From the NCBI RefSeq assembly GCF_013389365.1, contig NZ_JACADJ010000038.1, positions 1-37,245 on the forward strand: a stretch of 37,245 nt of DNA, read 5' to 3'. The position numbers were made by a program, and so were the translations under genes. This stretch comes from Desulfobacter latus. GTDB taxonomy: Bacteria > Desulfobacterota > Desulfobacteria > Desulfobacterales > Desulfobacteraceae. This document shows, one piece after another, positions 9,131-19,323 of this stretch (within the stretch, counting starts at the first letter, position 1; each line of letters starts with the position of its first letter). The notes beneath the pieces are model-generated. The model did no database searches. It was not told the DNA's origin and saw nothing but the letters and a program-made list of their open reading frames with translations.

Positions 9131-9595
9131 ATGAATTGTGTAAAAGGTGATTTAATTCAATTGGCCCGGGAAGGGCAGTTTGATCTCATTATTCACGGTT
9201 GCAACTGTTTTTGCACCATGGGCGCCGGAATTGCCAAACAGATCCGCACCCATTTTCCCCAGGCCTGGGAAGCCGACCTTGCGACGGCATCCGGTGACAG
9301 ATCCAAACTGGGCACTTTTTCAAAGGCATGCGTAACCACACCATCCGGCAAGTTGTATGTAATTAATGCATACACCCAATATCACTATTCAGGAGATGGG
9401 GTATTGGTTGATTATGATGCCATAGCAAAGGTTTTTACCACGCTCAAAAAACAGTTCAGCGGCAATCGCATGGGATATCCTAAAATCGGGGCCGGACTTG
9501 CCGGCGGGGACTGGGAAGTTATCCGTAAAATAATAGACACCGCCCTGGATGGCGAGGCGCACACCCTGGTTGAATTTAAAAAACAATCAAATTAA
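9131..9595 (+). CDS. Macro-domain (ADP-ribose-binding) protein
   Basis: A 154-residue single macro domain. The ADP-ribose binding loop is seen in HGCNCFCTMGAGIAKQIR and a second phosphate loop in YPKIGAGLAGGDW. This subgroup (with Cys in the first loop and the strand LYVINAYTQYHY) resembles the Poa1p/ALC1-like appr-1''-p processing and de-ADP-ribosylation proteins; enzymatic activity is inference. I start at ATG 9131, where AGGG is about nine bases upstream. The frame is open back through the heptamer repeats to 9023, but the repeated Gly-Ala-Gly-Cys-Trp-Val-Leu there looks non-coding. Its divergent neighbour is a NUDIX ADP-sugar hydrolase. Confidence 0.85.
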   Translation: MNCVKGDLIQLAREGQFDLIIHGCNCFCTMGAGIAKQIRTHFPQAWEADLATASGDRSKLGTFSKACVTTPSGKLYVINAYTQYHYSGDGVLVDYDAIAKVFTTLKKQFSGNRMGYPKIGAGLAGGDWEVIRKIIDTALDGEAHTLVEFKKQSN

Positions 9596-9620
9596 AGTTT
9601 GCACAATTGCTTATTTTATC

Positions 9621-9638
9621 TTAGTGTTTGGACACTAA
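9621..9638. promoter_or_regulatory. Inverted repeat upstream of argC
   Basis: TTAGTGT-TTGG-ACACTAA forms a perfect 7-bp inverted repeat 39 bases before the argC ATG. No run of T follows, so an operator or leader hairpin is more likely than a terminator. I do not recognise the regulator. Confidence 0.3.
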
Positions 9639-9677
9639 ACATAAAAAAGATTAAGTTTAAAAATAGAGATTAAAAAG

Positions 9678-10715
9678 ATGATTAAAACAGCAATAGCAGG
9701 CGCATCAGGCTATACCGGTCTGGAGCTGGTCAAACTGATTTCCAACCACCCGAAGACCAGCCTTGAAGCAGTAACCTCAAACTCGTACCAGGGAAAATCA
9801 TTTACCGACATTTTCCCTTCCATGCGCGGATTTAAATCCCTGATATGCACACCCTTTGACGCCAACGAACTTGCAGATAAAGTCGATGTCGTATTTCTCG
9901 CCTTGCCCCACAAGGTATCCATGGCATTTGCGCCAAAACTCGTAGACCGGAATATAAAAGTCGTTGATCTTTCAGCGGACTTCCGGTTTGATGATGCCAA
10001 AGCATATGAAGCCGTATATCAGCCCCACACCGCCTCAAATCTTCTAAAAGAAAGCGTTTACGGTTTGTGTGAACTTAACCGGGATCGCATCAAAGGGGCA
10101 AGGATCATCGGGAATCCCGGGTGTTACCCAACATCCATCCTTCTGCCCCTGGTTCCGCTGCTCAAAGAAAAACTGATTTCCCCCCAGGGCCTGATTTCAG
10201 ATTCAAAATCCGGGGTCAGTGGTGCAGGCCGTTCGCTTTCCCTGACCACGCACTATTGTGAAGCAAACGAAGCCTTTGGCCCGTATAAAGTGGGCAACCA
10301 CAGACACACCCCTGAAATCAACGAAGTGTTGACCAAGGCAGCCGGAGAAAGAGTCTCTTTGACCTTTGTCCCCCACCTGGTGCCTGTAACCCGGGGCATG
10401 GTTTCAACCATTTATGCCCGGACTCGCAAAGGTGCTGCCGAAAAACAAATTCGTGCCACCCTGAACAGATGGTATGAAAATGAACCTTTTGTCAGAATTC
10501 TGCCACCGGATAAATTTCCAAACATGTCCCATGTCAAGGGGACAAATTGCTGCGATATCGGTTTTCACCTGGAACCTGAATCAGGTCGATTGATAATCGT
10601 TTCAGCCATTGACAATCTGCTCAAGGGAGCTGCCGGCCAAGCAGTTCAGAATATGAATATTATGTTTGAAATTGATGAAAAAGCAGGACTGGACTGGGTG
10701 CAAACCCCGCTGTAA
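9678..10715 (+). CDS. argC: N-acetyl-gamma-glutamyl-phosphate reductase
   Basis: ArgC catalyses the third step of arginine synthesis, the NADPH-dependent reduction of N-acetylglutamyl phosphate to the semialdehyde. The 345 residues are normal length. The nucleotide-binding turn is AIAGASGYTGLELV at the N-terminus, the catalytic Cys149 is in GNPGCYPTS, and the conserved His lies in KVGNHRHTPEI. No other arg gene is beside it, so the pathway is dispersed. The M23 peptidase gene starts about 50 bases after the stop and may be cotranscribed. Confidence 0.95.
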   Translation: MIKTAIAGASGYTGLELVKLISNHPKTSLEAVTSNSYQGKSFTDIFPSMRGFKSLICTPFDANELADKVDVVFLALPHKVSMAFAPKLVDRNIKVVDLSADFRFDDAKAYEAVYQPHTASNLLKESVYGLCELNRDRIKGARIIGNPGCYPTSILLPLVPLLKEKLISPQGLISDSKSGVSGAGRSLSLTTHYCEANEAFGPYKVGNHRHTPEINEVLTKAAGERVSLTFVPHLVPVTRGMVSTIYARTRKGAAEKQIRATLNRWYENEPFVRILPPDKFPNMSHVKGTNCCDIGFHLEPESGRLIIVSAIDNLLKGAAGQAVQNMNIMFEIDEKAGLDWVQTPL

Positions 10716-10727
10716 CTGCATTTTTGC

Positions 10728-10757
10728 TTGACATAGATGCCATATCACCTGTATTAA
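10728..10757 (+). promoter_or_regulatory. Promoter-like sequence at the start of the M23 gene
   Basis: TTGACA (10728-10733) and TATTAA (10752-10757) are spaced by 18 bases. Transcription would begin around 10764, almost on the preferred ATG at 10766, so this would give a leaderless transcript, or the match is coincidental. Confidence 0.28.
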
Positions 10758-10765
10758 TGATTTTG

Positions 10766-11692
10766 ATGAAACAGCGAATCAAAATATGGTTTCATTCGGG
10801 TAACAGCCCAGAAATCAGAGAATTTACGCTTAGAAAATCGATTTTAATTTGTTTTTTGATTCTTTTCATAGCCTGCACCGGAACAGTATTATACGTCGGC
10901 CATGACTACTATTTACTCAAGCAGGCGGACCATGATAATGCAGCGCTACTCGAAACCGTTGCAAACCAAAAAAATGAGCTGAAAGATCAGAGACGTCAAA
11001 TTCAGATATTTGCCGGGGAAATTCAGGGGTTAAAGGATCAGATCGCAAAACTTGGACGATTAGAAAATCAGGTTCGTCTCATTGCCGATATTGACAAATC
11101 AGGGCGATCCTCAGGCATTTGGGGCATCGGCGGCGTATCGAAAGTTGATCTGGATCAGGAAATCCCCCTTGACGCCCACCATCATGCGCTGATACGGGAG
11201 ATGCATCACCAGGTAAAACAGATCCAATCTGTTGCGGATAAAGAAAAATTAGATTTCAATGACCTGATTGACAAATTAACGAAAAAGAAAAATCTGCTGG
11301 CATCTTCGCCGTCCATCAAGCCGGTTTCAGGTATTATCACATCGCCCTTTGGGTATCGCAAATCGCCTTTCACCGGAAAAAGAACCTTTCATTCAGGCCT
11401 TGATATCTCCAACCGAATGGGCACTGAAATTGTGTCAACTGCGACCGGTAAAGTGGTCTTTGCCGGGAGAAAAACCAGTTACGGAAATGTTGTCATTATT
11501 GACCACGGATATGGAAAAGCAACCAAATATGCCCATGTAAGAGATATCCTCGTTCATAAAAATCAGCAGGTCAAACGCGGAGAGGTAATTGCCACCTTAG
11601 GCAATACCGGCCGGACCACCGGCCCCCATCTTCACTATGAAGTTCTTGTTAACGGTACCCCTGTCAATCCTTCAAAATATATTCTTAACTAG
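10766..11692 (+). CDS. M23 family peptidoglycan endopeptidase
   Basis: A short cytoplasmic tail (KQRIKIWFHSGNSPEIREF) is followed by one membrane segment (about residues 23-43), a periplasmic coiled coil (about 55-100) and a C-terminal LytM/M23 zinc domain. Its motifs are visible: FHSGLDIS (first His and Asp ligands) and GPHLHYEV (HxH). It probably cleaves cell-wall cross-links at the inner membrane face or regulates amidases. No strong ribosome site is visible. ATG 10757 (MILMKQ...) and TTG 10724 are alternative starts; the ATG at 10766 matches the usual N-terminus of such proteins best. It lies between argC and secA. Confidence 0.85.
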   Translation: MKQRIKIWFHSGNSPEIREFTLRKSILICFLILFIACTGTVLYVGHDYYLLKQADHDNAALLETVANQKNELKDQRRQIQIFAGEIQGLKDQIAKLGRLENQVRLIADIDKSGRSSGIWGIGGVSKVDLDQEIPLDAHHHALIREMHHQVKQIQSVADKEKLDFNDLIDKLTKKKNLLASSPSIKPVSGIITSPFGYRKSPFTGKRTFHSGLDISNRMGTEIVSTATGKVVFAGRKTSYGNVVIIDHGYGKATKYAHVRDILVHKNQQVKRGEVIATLGNTGRTTGPHLHYEVLVNGTPVNPSKYILN

Positions 11693-11877
11693 TGCTTCGC
11701 CACCGGCTAACGCAGCTCTGACGTTTATTATTCGTTATTTCACCAAACAAAAAAAATTGAGTAAAAGGCTTTTTCCGGATGGGCACCAAGCATTTTTTTC
11801 TTTTATTTTCCGGAAGAATGCTTATATGTTGTACTGACAAACTCAATGACCTTAAAATTTAAACAGGTAGCGGTTAC

Positions 11878-14406
11878 ATGGTACTCAATTTTATGACTAA
11901 ACTCTTTGGATCCAGCAATGACAGGATCCTTAAAAAAATTCAACCTATTATTGACCAGATAAACGAGTTCGAGCCCCGAATCCAGGCCTTATCGGATATT
12001 CAGATCGGTGAAAAAACAACGGAATTTAAAAAGCGCCTGGCAAAAGGAGAAACCCTGGATGACATTCTTCCCGAAGCCTTTGCCCTGGTCAGGGAAGCAT
12101 CCGTACGAACCCTTGGACTTCGTCATTATGATGTTCAGCTTATTGGCGGCATTGCATTGCACCGCGGTACCATTGCAGAGATGAAAACCGGCGAAGGTAA
12201 AACCCTGATGTCCACCCTGCCCGCTTACCTGAACGCCCTTACGGGCAAAGGTGTTCACATTGTTACGGTCAATGATTATCTGGCCAGACGTGACGCAGAA
12301 TGGATGTCCCAGGTGTATGATTTTTTAGGATTGACCGTCGGGGTGATCCTGCATGACATGGATGCCGAGGAACGCAAACACGCCTATGCGGCCGACATCA
12401 CATACGGTACCAATAATGAATTTGGCTTTGACTACCTGCGGGACAACATGAAATTTGAGCCCGAAGAACTGGCCCAGGGAGATTTGCACTTTGCCATTGT
12501 GGATGAGGTGGACTCCATTCTCATTGACGAGGCAAGAACCCCGTTGATTATTTCAGGCCCGGCTGAAAAATCCACCCACCTGTATACCCAGGCCAATACC
12601 ATTATCCCGGCATTTGAAAAAGATACCGACTATACCCTGGATGAAGAATCAAAAACCGTGTCCCTTACCGAAGACGGCATCGCAAAGGGTGAAAACCTGC
12701 TTCATGTGGACAATCTTTATGATCCGGCCAATATTGAACTTTTACACCACCTTAACCAGGCCTTAAAGGCCCATGTGATTTTCAAACGAGACACGGACTA
12801 TATTGTAAAAAACGACCAGGTTGTTATTGTGGATGAATTTACAGGTCGACTTATGGATGGCCGTCGGTACTCGGAAGGCCTTCATCAGGCCCTTGAAGCC
12901 AAGGAGGGGGTTAAAATTGAAAATGAAAACCAGACCCTTGCGTCCATCACCTTCCAGAACTACTTCAGGATGTATGACAAACTGTCGGGCATGACCGGTA
13001 CCGCAGATACGGAAGCAGAAGAATTTAAAAAAATTTACAACCTGGATGTGCTGGTCATCCCCACCCACAAGCCCATGGTCCGTGAAGACCGGGCGGATCT
13101 GATCTACAAGACGCAGAAGGAAAAATACGATGCCGCCATCACGGAGATCATCCGGCTGCACCAAAAAGGACAGCCTGTGCTGGTGGGTACCATTTCCATT
13201 GATGTCTCCGAATCCCTGAGCGAAAAGCTCAAGAAAAAAGGAATAAAGCACAATGTGCTTAATGCCAAGCACCACAAAGAAGAGGCGGAAATTGTGGCCA
13301 ATGCAGGCCAGAAAGGCGCTGTGACCATCTCCACCAACATGGCCGGACGTGGTACGGACATCAAGCTGGGCGAAGGGGTCAAAGCACTTGGCGGCCTTCA
13401 TATTCTCGGCACATCCCGCCATGAATCCCGGCGCATTGACAATCAGTTGCGCGGCCGGTCCGGCCGCCAGGGAGATCCGGGAAGTTCCCGGTTTTATCTG
13501 AGCCTGGAAGACGATCTGCTAAGAATCTTCGGCGGAGACCGTATCCATTCCGTCATGGACCGGCTGGGTATTGAAGAAGGCGAACACATTGAACATAAAC
13601 TTATTTCCAAAGCCATTGAAAACGCCCAGACCAAGGTGGAAGGACACAACTTTGAAATCAGAAAGCATCTGCTCGAATATGACGATGTCATGAATCAGCA
13701 GCGTGAGATCATTTACCGCCAGCGCCGTGAGGCACTGACCGCCAAGGACCTCAAACAGGTGGCCCACGATATGATGGAAGATGTCGCCTATGACCTTGTG
13801 GACGGATTTGTTTCAGACAAAACAGCAATCAAGGCGTGGGACCTGGAAGCACTTTCGTCAGCAATTAAAGGACAGTTCAATATGGATCTGTCCCTGGATA
13901 AGCCTGTGCAGGAAAATTTTTCAGCCGACCAGCTGGGGCAGTATGTATTTGATGCAGCCCAGGCCCTGTACCGGAAAAAAGAAGCAATGTACGGCCCTGA
14001 AATCATACGCCACGTTGAACGGTTTATTATCCTCCAGACCGTGGACACCAGGTGGAAGGAACATCTCTTAAACATGGACCATCTAAAGGAAGGCATCGGC
14101 CTCCGGGGATATGCCCAGCAGGACCCTTTACGTATTTATAAAAAAGAGGGGTTTGATATGTTCCAGGACCTGATGAACCGAATCAAACAGGAAGTTGTTG
14201 ATATCCTGTTTAAAATCCAGATTGCCTCTCCCACCCAGGTTGAGGAGATGAAACAGGAAGAACAGCAGGATCTGACCTTTTCTTCCCATACTGATGAAGA
14301 CTCTGCACCCAAACAGCCGGTCAGGCGCTCATCTGAAAAAATTTCAAGGAATGCCCCCTGCCCTTGCGGATCCGGCAAAAAATATAAAAAATGCTGCGGG
14401 CAATAA
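11878..14406 (+). CDS. secA: Preprotein translocase ATPase SecA
   Basis: SecA drives proteins through the SecYEG channel using ATP. At 842 residues it is close to the usual length. Visible features are the Walker A MKTGEGKT (about 102-109), the [15 protein letters not shown] motif (about 208), the second nucleotide fold with [13 protein letters not shown] and the arginine-rich [13 protein letters not shown], and a C-terminal zinc motif [17 protein letters not shown] (three Cys of CXCX8C plus the next Cys) that binds SecB or ribosomes. The gap to the M23 gene (11693-11877) contains AT-rich sequence with an AAGCATT/AATGCTT inverted repeat but no gene. clpS follows after 36 bases. Confidence 0.97.
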   Translation: MVLNFMTKLFGSSNDRILKKIQPIIDQINEFEPRIQALSDIQIGEKTTEFKKRLAKGETLDDILPEAFALVREASVRTLGLRHYDVQLIGGIALHRGTIAEMKTGEGKTLMSTLPAYLNALTGKGVHIVTVNDYLARRDAEWMSQVYDFLGLTVGVILHDMDAEERKHAYAADITYGTNNEFGFDYLRDNMKFEPEELAQGDLHFAIVDEVDSILIDEARTPLIISGPAEKSTHLYTQANTIIPAFEKDTDYTLDEESKTVSLTEDGIAKGENLLHVDNLYDPANIELLHHLNQALKAHVIFKRDTDYIVKNDQVVIVDEFTGRLMDGRRYSEGLHQALEAKEGVKIENENQTLASITFQNYFRMYDKLSGMTGTADTEAEEFKKIYNLDVLVIPTHKPMVREDRADLIYKTQKEKYDAAITEIIRLHQKGQPVLVGTISIDVSESLSEKLKKKGIKHNVLNAKHHKEEAEIVANAGQKGAVTISTNMAGRGTDIKLGEGVKALGGLHILGTSRHESRRIDNQLRGRSGRQGDPGSSRFYLSLEDDLLRIFGGDRIHSVMDRLGIEEGEHIEHKLISKAIENAQTKVEGHNFEIRKHLLEYDDVMNQQREIIYRQRREALTAKDLKQVAHDMMEDVAYDLVDGFVSDKTAIKAWDLEALSSAIKGQFNMDLSLDKPVQENFSADQLGQYVFDAAQALYRKKEAMYGPEIIRHVERFIILQTVDTRWKEHLLNMDHLKEGIGLRGYAQQDPLRIYKKEGFDMFQDLMNRIKQEVVDILFKIQIASPTQVEEMKQEEQQDLTFSSHTDEDSAPKQPVRRSSEKISRNAPCPCGSGKKYKKCCGQ

Positions 14407-14442
14407 TCAATAATAATGATCAATTGAACCCAAGGTTAAGGT

Positions 14443-14751
14443 ATGACATCCACTGATTCAAAAACCCGGCCCGGAATATCAAATGACATTAGTGAAAATC
14501 ATCCACCCATGTATAAGGTGCTTTTGCACAATGACGATTATACAACTATGGAGTTTGTGGTGGATATACTGGTCCGGGTATTCGGAAAATCTCTTGAAAA
14601 AGCCACCCAAATAATGCTTAATGTACATAATAAGGGAAAGGCCGTTTGCGGCATTTATCCACGGGAAATAGCGGAAACAAAAGTTGACACCGTGCACAAT
14701 CTGGCCGGCGGCAAAGGGTTCCCGTTAAAAAGTACAATGGAAAAGGAGTAA
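14443..14751 (+). CDS. clpS: ATP-dependent Clp protease adaptor ClpS
   Basis: ClpS (102 residues) binds proteins with destabilising N-terminal residues and delivers them to ClpAP. The ClpS core is clear: MYKVLLHNDDYTTMEFVVDI (with the substrate-pocket Asn-Asp-Asp), LEKATQIMLNVHNKGKAVCG and the terminal Ala-Glu-Thr-Lys segment. The first ~25 residues form the flexible tail that engages ClpA. AAGG stands before the ATG. clpA begins seven bases after the stop, so the two are coexpressed. Confidence 0.95.
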   Translation: MTSTDSKTRPGISNDISENHPPMYKVLLHNDDYTTMEFVVDILVRVFGKSLEKATQIMLNVHNKGKAVCGIYPREIAETKVDTVHNLAGGKGFPLKSTMEKE

Positions 14752-14758
14752 ATGATAT

Positions 14759-17020
14759 ATGATCAGCAAAGAACTATCCACAGCTCTCGGATTTGCCGTT
14801 CGGGAAGCCAAAAAAAGAAGACATGAGTACGTCTGTGTCGAACATGTTCTTTACGCCATTGTCAATCATGAATCCGGCCTTGAAGCCATTGAGAAATGCG
14901 GGGGAAGCCCCGAACATATTAAAGAAGATCTTGAAAAATTCTTTGATGAAAAACTGACCAAAATAGAAACCAGTGATGAGTATGTACTCCAGCAGACCAT
15001 CGGCTTCCAGCGAATGATTCAACGGGCCATCAATCACGCCAGATCCGCTGAAAAAGCAGAAGTCAATCTTGGGGACATCCTGGCATCCATTTTCCAGGAA
15101 AAGGATTCCCATGCAGCCTTTTATCTTGAATCCGAAGGCATTACCCGGCTGGATGTACTCCGACACATCTCCCACGATGGAGATAAAGAGAAAAAAGAAC
15201 AACCTCAGAAGAACAAGCCCCAGCAGCTTTTCCATCAGGCCGACCCAAAACCCAAGCGCCAGAATAAAAGAGATCCGCTGGCCACATTTACGTCCGATCT
15301 GATCAAACGGGCCCAGGACAATAAGATTGATCCCCTTATCGGCAGAACACTTGAAACCGAGCGGGTAATGCAGGTTCTTTGCCGGCGGCGGAAAAACAAT
15401 CCCATTCTTGTGGGAGATCCCGGCGTTGGAAAAACCGCCATTGCAGAAGGCCTGGCATTGAAAATAAACGGCAAGGCAGTGCCGGACCTGCTTGAAAACT
15501 GTGAACTGTACTCCCTGGATATGGGCGCTCTTTTAGCCGGTACCAAATACAGGGGCGATTTTGAGCAGCGCCTCAAAGATGTCATTTCCGCGTTGGAAGA
15601 AAAGGAAAATGCACTTCTGGTAATTGATGAAATCCACACGGTTGTCGGCGCCGGGGCCACCACATCAGGCTCCATGGATGCCTCCAACATCCTTAAACCG
15701 GCGTTATCCTCCGGAGACATCAAGTGCCTCGGCACCACCACCTATGAAGAGTACAAAAACCATTTTGAAAAAGACCGGGCCTTTTCCCGGCGGTTCGAAA
15801 AAATCGAAGTGTCAGAACCCAGCGTGGCGGAAACGGTTGATATTCTCAAAGGGCTGCGCGCCAGTTATGAGGAACACCATGGCCTGAAATACCCGGACAA
15901 AACCATTGAAGCGGCAGCCTATCTGTCGGATAAATACATCAATGACCGGTTCTTACCGGACAAGGCCATTGACGTGATTGATGAGGCCGGCGCTTTTTTA
16001 AAACTTACGGCAGACGCCCGGCGCAAAACCGTCAGCCCCAAGGATATTGAAAAAATTGTGGCTAAAATAGCCAAGGTGCCGGTTTCCAGTGTGACTGCGG
16101 CAGACAAGTCTTCCCTGGAATCTTTGCCCGGCAAACTGCTCAACGTTATCTTTGGCCAGGATGATGCTATTGACACCCTGACCACGGCCATCAAAAGATC
16201 CCGGGCCGGACTTGCCGCGCCGGACCATCCCATTGGTTCCTTTCTTTTCATGGGCCCCACAGGGGTCGGCAAAACCGAAGTGGCCAGACAGCTGGCCGCC
16301 AACATGGGCATTCAGTTCTTACGCTTTGACATGAGCGAATACATGGAAAAGCATGCTGTCTCCAGGCTCATTGGTGCGCCCCCGGGATATGTGGGGTTTG
16401 AACAGGGCGGTATTTTAACCGACAGCATCCGCAAGCATCCCCATTGTGTGCTTCTTCTGGATGAAATAGAAAAGGCCCATATGGACCTTTACAACATTCT
16501 GCTCCAGGTCATGGATTATGCCACGCTTACTGACAATAACGGCAAATCCGCTGATTTCAGGAATGTGATCATTATCATGACCTCCAATGCCGGGGCCAGG
16601 GAAATGAGCGCCAACAGCATCGGGTTCGGCTCACAAAGCGCCAATTCCGATACCCAGGGCATAAAAGCGGTGAAAAACACCTTTAGTCCGGAATTTCGAA
16701 ACCGACTTGACGGCATTGTCCAGTTTAACCATTTATCTGAAAAGGTGATGGAACGGATTGTGGACAAAAATATGAAGGAACTTAAAGCCATGCTCAGTGA
16801 CCAGGGCATTTCTTTGAGTTATTCAGCCGGCGTCCGGAGTCATCTGGCCGAAAAAGGCCATGACCCTAAATTTGGTGCCCGGCCCCTGGCCCGTCTTATC
16901 CAGACCGAACTAAAAGACAAACTCACGGATGAAATTCTTTTCGGCCGGCTTGCAAAAGGGGGAAAACTCTCCATAGGCTTAAAGGACGGTAAACTGACAT
17001 TTAATATCAAAGCGACCTGA
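14759..17020 (+). CDS. clpA: ATP-dependent Clp protease ATP-binding subunit ClpA
   Basis: ClpA is the hexameric unfoldase that feeds substrates to ClpP. The 753 residues contain the N-domain (1-150; two Clp-N repeats), a Lys/Gln-rich linker (about 150-180), the first AAA domain with Walker A GDPGVGKT (about 219) and the second with GPTGVGKT (about 499), then the C-terminal D2-small domain. There is no ClpB-type coiled-coil middle domain, which supports ClpA. A strong AAGGAG lies upstream. The TGA stop overlaps the aat ATG (TGATG). clpP is not in the window. Confidence 0.96.
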   Translation: MISKELSTALGFAVREAKKRRHEYVCVEHVLYAIVNHESGLEAIEKCGGSPEHIKEDLEKFFDEKLTKIETSDEYVLQQTIGFQRMIQRAINHARSAEKAEVNLGDILASIFQEKDSHAAFYLESEGITRLDVLRHISHDGDKEKKEQPQKNKPQQLFHQADPKPKRQNKRDPLATFTSDLIKRAQDNKIDPLIGRTLETERVMQVLCRRRKNNPILVGDPGVGKTAIAEGLALKINGKAVPDLLENCELYSLDMGALLAGTKYRGDFEQRLKDVISALEEKENALLVIDEIHTVVGAGATTSGSMDASNILKPALSSGDIKCLGTTTYEEYKNHFEKDRAFSRRFEKIEVSEPSVAETVDILKGLRASYEEHHGLKYPDKTIEAAAYLSDKYINDRFLPDKAIDVIDEAGAFLKLTADARRKTVSPKDIEKIVAKIAKVPVSSVTAADKSSLESLPGKLLNVIFGQDDAIDTLTTAIKRSRAGLAAPDHPIGSFLFMGPTGVGKTEVARQLAANMGIQFLRFDMSEYMEKHAVSRLIGAPPGYVGFEQGGILTDSIRKHPHCVLLLDEIEKAHMDLYNILLQVMDYATLTDNNGKSADFRNVIIIMTSNAGAREMSANSIGFGSQSANSDTQGIKAVKNTFSPEFRNRLDGIVQFNHLSEKVMERIVDKNMKELKAMLSDQGISLSYSAGVRSHLAEKGHDPKFGARPLARLIQTELKDKLTDEILFGRLAKGGKLSIGLKDGKLTFNIKAT

Positions 17021-17748
17021 TGCCTCTTTTCAGGCTATCTGAAAAAATTGAATTCCCGCCGGCTTGGCTGGCGCGGTCCGACGGGCTGTTATGTATTGGG
17101 GGAGACCTTTGCGCCAAGCGGTTGACCCTTGCATATAAAAACGGCATTTTCCCCTGGTTTTCCAATCGTGAACCCATTCTCTGGTGGTCCCCTGATCCCC
17201 GGCTGGTGCTGTTTCCTTCTAAAATAAGAGTGTCGAAAAGCTTAAAAAAAACCATTCGAAAGGCTTGTTTCTCCATTCGGATCAACACCGCGTTTGAGCA
17301 GACCATTACGGCCTGTTCACAACTCAGGCAGGACAAACCCGAAGGCACCTGGCTGGTGGATGAAATGATTGATGCCTATATCAGGTTGCACAAAATGGGG
17401 ATCGCCCACTCCGTGGAAGCCTGGCAGGGCGACCGGTTGGCAGGCGGTCTGTACGGGGTCAGCCTGGGAAAGGCCTTTTTCGGGGAATCCATGTTTTCCC
17501 GTGTATCCAATGCGTCCAAGGTGGCCCTTGTGGCCCTGGCCCAGGAACTTTACCGCCAGGGATTTAAAATGATTGACTGCCAGGTCACCTCCGGCCATCT
17601 GCTTCGTATGGGGGCCCAGGAAATAACCAGGGACTTGTTTCTGGACATTTTAGACAACTGTGTTGATGAAAACGTACCGGCCCCCCTGTGGCGGTCCGGA
17701 CGACATCTTTTCGCTGAAATCCCAGGCCGTATTGCAGAAAGCGTGTGA
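17020..17748 (+). CDS. aat: Leucyl/phenylalanyl-tRNA-protein transferase
   Basis: Aat adds Leu or Phe from aminoacyl-tRNA to proteins with N-terminal Arg or Lys, making them ClpS substrates. The 242 residues show the family signature: FPPAWLA and GLLCIGGDL near the start, NGIFPWF, WWSPDPR, AHSVEAWQGDRLAGGLYGVS, and FFGESMFSRVSNASKVAL. Translation is coupled to clpA through the one-base TGATG overlap. With clpS and clpA it completes a Leu/N-degron module in one operon. Confidence 0.96.
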   Translation: MPLFRLSEKIEFPPAWLARSDGLLCIGGDLCAKRLTLAYKNGIFPWFSNREPILWWSPDPRLVLFPSKIRVSKSLKKTIRKACFSIRINTAFEQTITACSQLRQDKPEGTWLVDEMIDAYIRLHKMGIAHSVEAWQGDRLAGGLYGVSLGKAFFGESMFSRVSNASKVALVALAQELYRQGFKMIDCQVTSGHLLRMGAQEITRDLFLDILDNCVDENVPAPLWRSGRHLFAEIPGRIAESV

Positions 17749-17755
17749 ATAATTC

Positions 17756-19288
17756 ATGAAAAAATTACCCATTGGAATAGATAGTTTTAAAGAAATCATA
17801 ACAGACAACCACTGCTATGTTGATAAAACGAAACTAATCCACCAATTAGTAAAACAGGGAAAATACTATTTTCTTTCCCGGCCCAGACGATTCGGAAAAA
17901 GTCTTCTGATCGATACCATATACCATGCGTTTCAAGGCAATAAAGCACTCTTTAACGGCCTTTTCCTTGAAAACAACTGGAATTGGGACAAAAAACACCC
18001 TGTCATCCACATCGACCTGGCCGAAAGCGTTATGAAATCACCAGACCGACTGGAACAAAGACTCCATCGTATTCTTGCAATGCACGCAGCCCAGGCGGGC
18101 CTGACCTTGAACTGTTCCCATGTCGATGACTGTTTTGAAGAATTAATACAAAAACTACACCATAAGAACAAACACAGGGTCGTGGTGCTGGTGGATGAAT
18201 ACGATAAACCCATATTAGACAACATCACCACGCCTGAAACAGCCCTGGAAATCAGAGAAAGCCTGCGTAATTTTTACTCAGTACTTAAAGCCCAGAGAAA
18301 CCATTTACGGTTTGTCATGCTTACCGGCGTATCAAAATTTTCAAAAGTTTCTCTTTTTTCAGGCCTGAATAACCTCAAAGACATCACCCTGGACAAACGC
18401 TACGGTGCCATATGCGGTTATACTCAAAATGAACTGGAATCAACTTTTCATGAATATATGAAAGGCCTGGATTCCGAAAAAATAAAAAAATGGTACAATG
18501 GTTACAATTTCCTGGCCGAACCGGTTTACAATCCATTTGATGTATTGCTTTATCTGGATGAAGGGCAGTTCCATCCCTACTGGTTCGAAACCGGCACCCC
18601 AACTTTTCTGATTCGTCTGATCCGTGAGGCAAAACTTTGTTCCGGAACCTTTGAAGGCATGAAAATCAGCCATCGTTTCCTAGGCAGTTTTGATGTAAAC
18701 AATATCAAGCCACAACCGCTTCTTTTTCAAACAGGATACCTGACCATCAAAGCGCTCAATCATGATTCAGGCGGTGTCTATTATACCCTGGGATTTCCCA
18801 ACCATGAGGTAAGATATGCATTCAATGATGCATTACTGGCGGAATTAACCCAGGCTGATGCTGAACAGGATGACACAAAGCTGGCACTTTCTGACGCTCT
18901 GAATACCAATAATCTCGACAGGTTAAAGCAAATTTTCCACACGTTCTTCGCCTCAATTCCATATGACTGGTACCGAAAAAACGATATGGCAGGATATGAA
19001 GGATATTACTGCTCAATTGTTTATAGCTATTTTACGGCCCAAGGTCTTCAAGTCAGCACAGAGGACGCAACCAATCACGGTCGCATCGACATGACCGTAC
19101 ATTTTAATGACCGCATTTACATCATAGAATTCAAAGTGAATGAACTGACAAAATCGGACCGGGCCCTGGCCCAGATTAAAGAAAAAAGATACTACGAAAA
19201 ATATACCGGTAAGGAAATTTACCTTATCGGTATAGAATTCAGCAAAAAAAACAGGAATATTACCCGCTTTGAATGGGAGAAAATGTAA
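17756..19288 (+). CDS. AAA-ATPase-like / PD-(D/E)XK protein (DUF1703 type)
   Basis: The N-terminal part begins with LPIGIDSFKEIITDNHCYVD, a characteristic opening of the AAA-ATPase_like family. The P-loop is SRPRRFGKSLL (about 41-51) and the Walker B VVVLVDEYDKPIL (about 145). The C-terminus carries a PD-(D/E)XK nuclease-like core with Asp445, Glu458 and Lys460 (IDMTV ... IIEFK). These genes occur in many near-identical copies in some anaerobe genomes and are thought to be mobile or selfish, but their role is unknown. It sits seven bases after aat, on the same strand, and is more AT-rich than the clp genes, consistent with later insertion into the operon. Confidence 0.85.
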   Translation: MKKLPIGIDSFKEIITDNHCYVDKTKLIHQLVKQGKYYFLSRPRRFGKSLLIDTIYHAFQGNKALFNGLFLENNWNWDKKHPVIHIDLAESVMKSPDRLEQRLHRILAMHAAQAGLTLNCSHVDDCFEELIQKLHHKNKHRVVVLVDEYDKPILDNITTPETALEIRESLRNFYSVLKAQRNHLRFVMLTGVSKFSKVSLFSGLNNLKDITLDKRYGAICGYTQNELESTFHEYMKGLDSEKIKKWYNGYNFLAEPVYNPFDVLLYLDEGQFHPYWFETGTPTFLIRLIREAKLCSGTFEGMKISHRFLGSFDVNNIKPQPLLFQTGYLTIKALNHDSGGVYYTLGFPNHEVRYAFNDALLAELTQADAEQDDTKLALSDALNTNNLDRLKQIFHTFFASIPYDWYRKNDMAGYEGYYCSIVYSYFTAQGLQVSTEDATNHGRIDMTVHFNDRIYIIEFKVNELTKSDRALAQIKEKRYYEKYTGKEIYLIGIEFSKKNRNITRFEWEKM

Positions 19289-19323
19289 ATTTAAGATATT
19301 TTTTTTATATTTAGGAGTATTAT

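Noticed and set aside
12763-13422. 219-codon minus-strand frame inside secA
   Set aside because: It lies wholly antisense to conserved secA motifs, has no recognisable domain, and reflects codon bias on the other strand.
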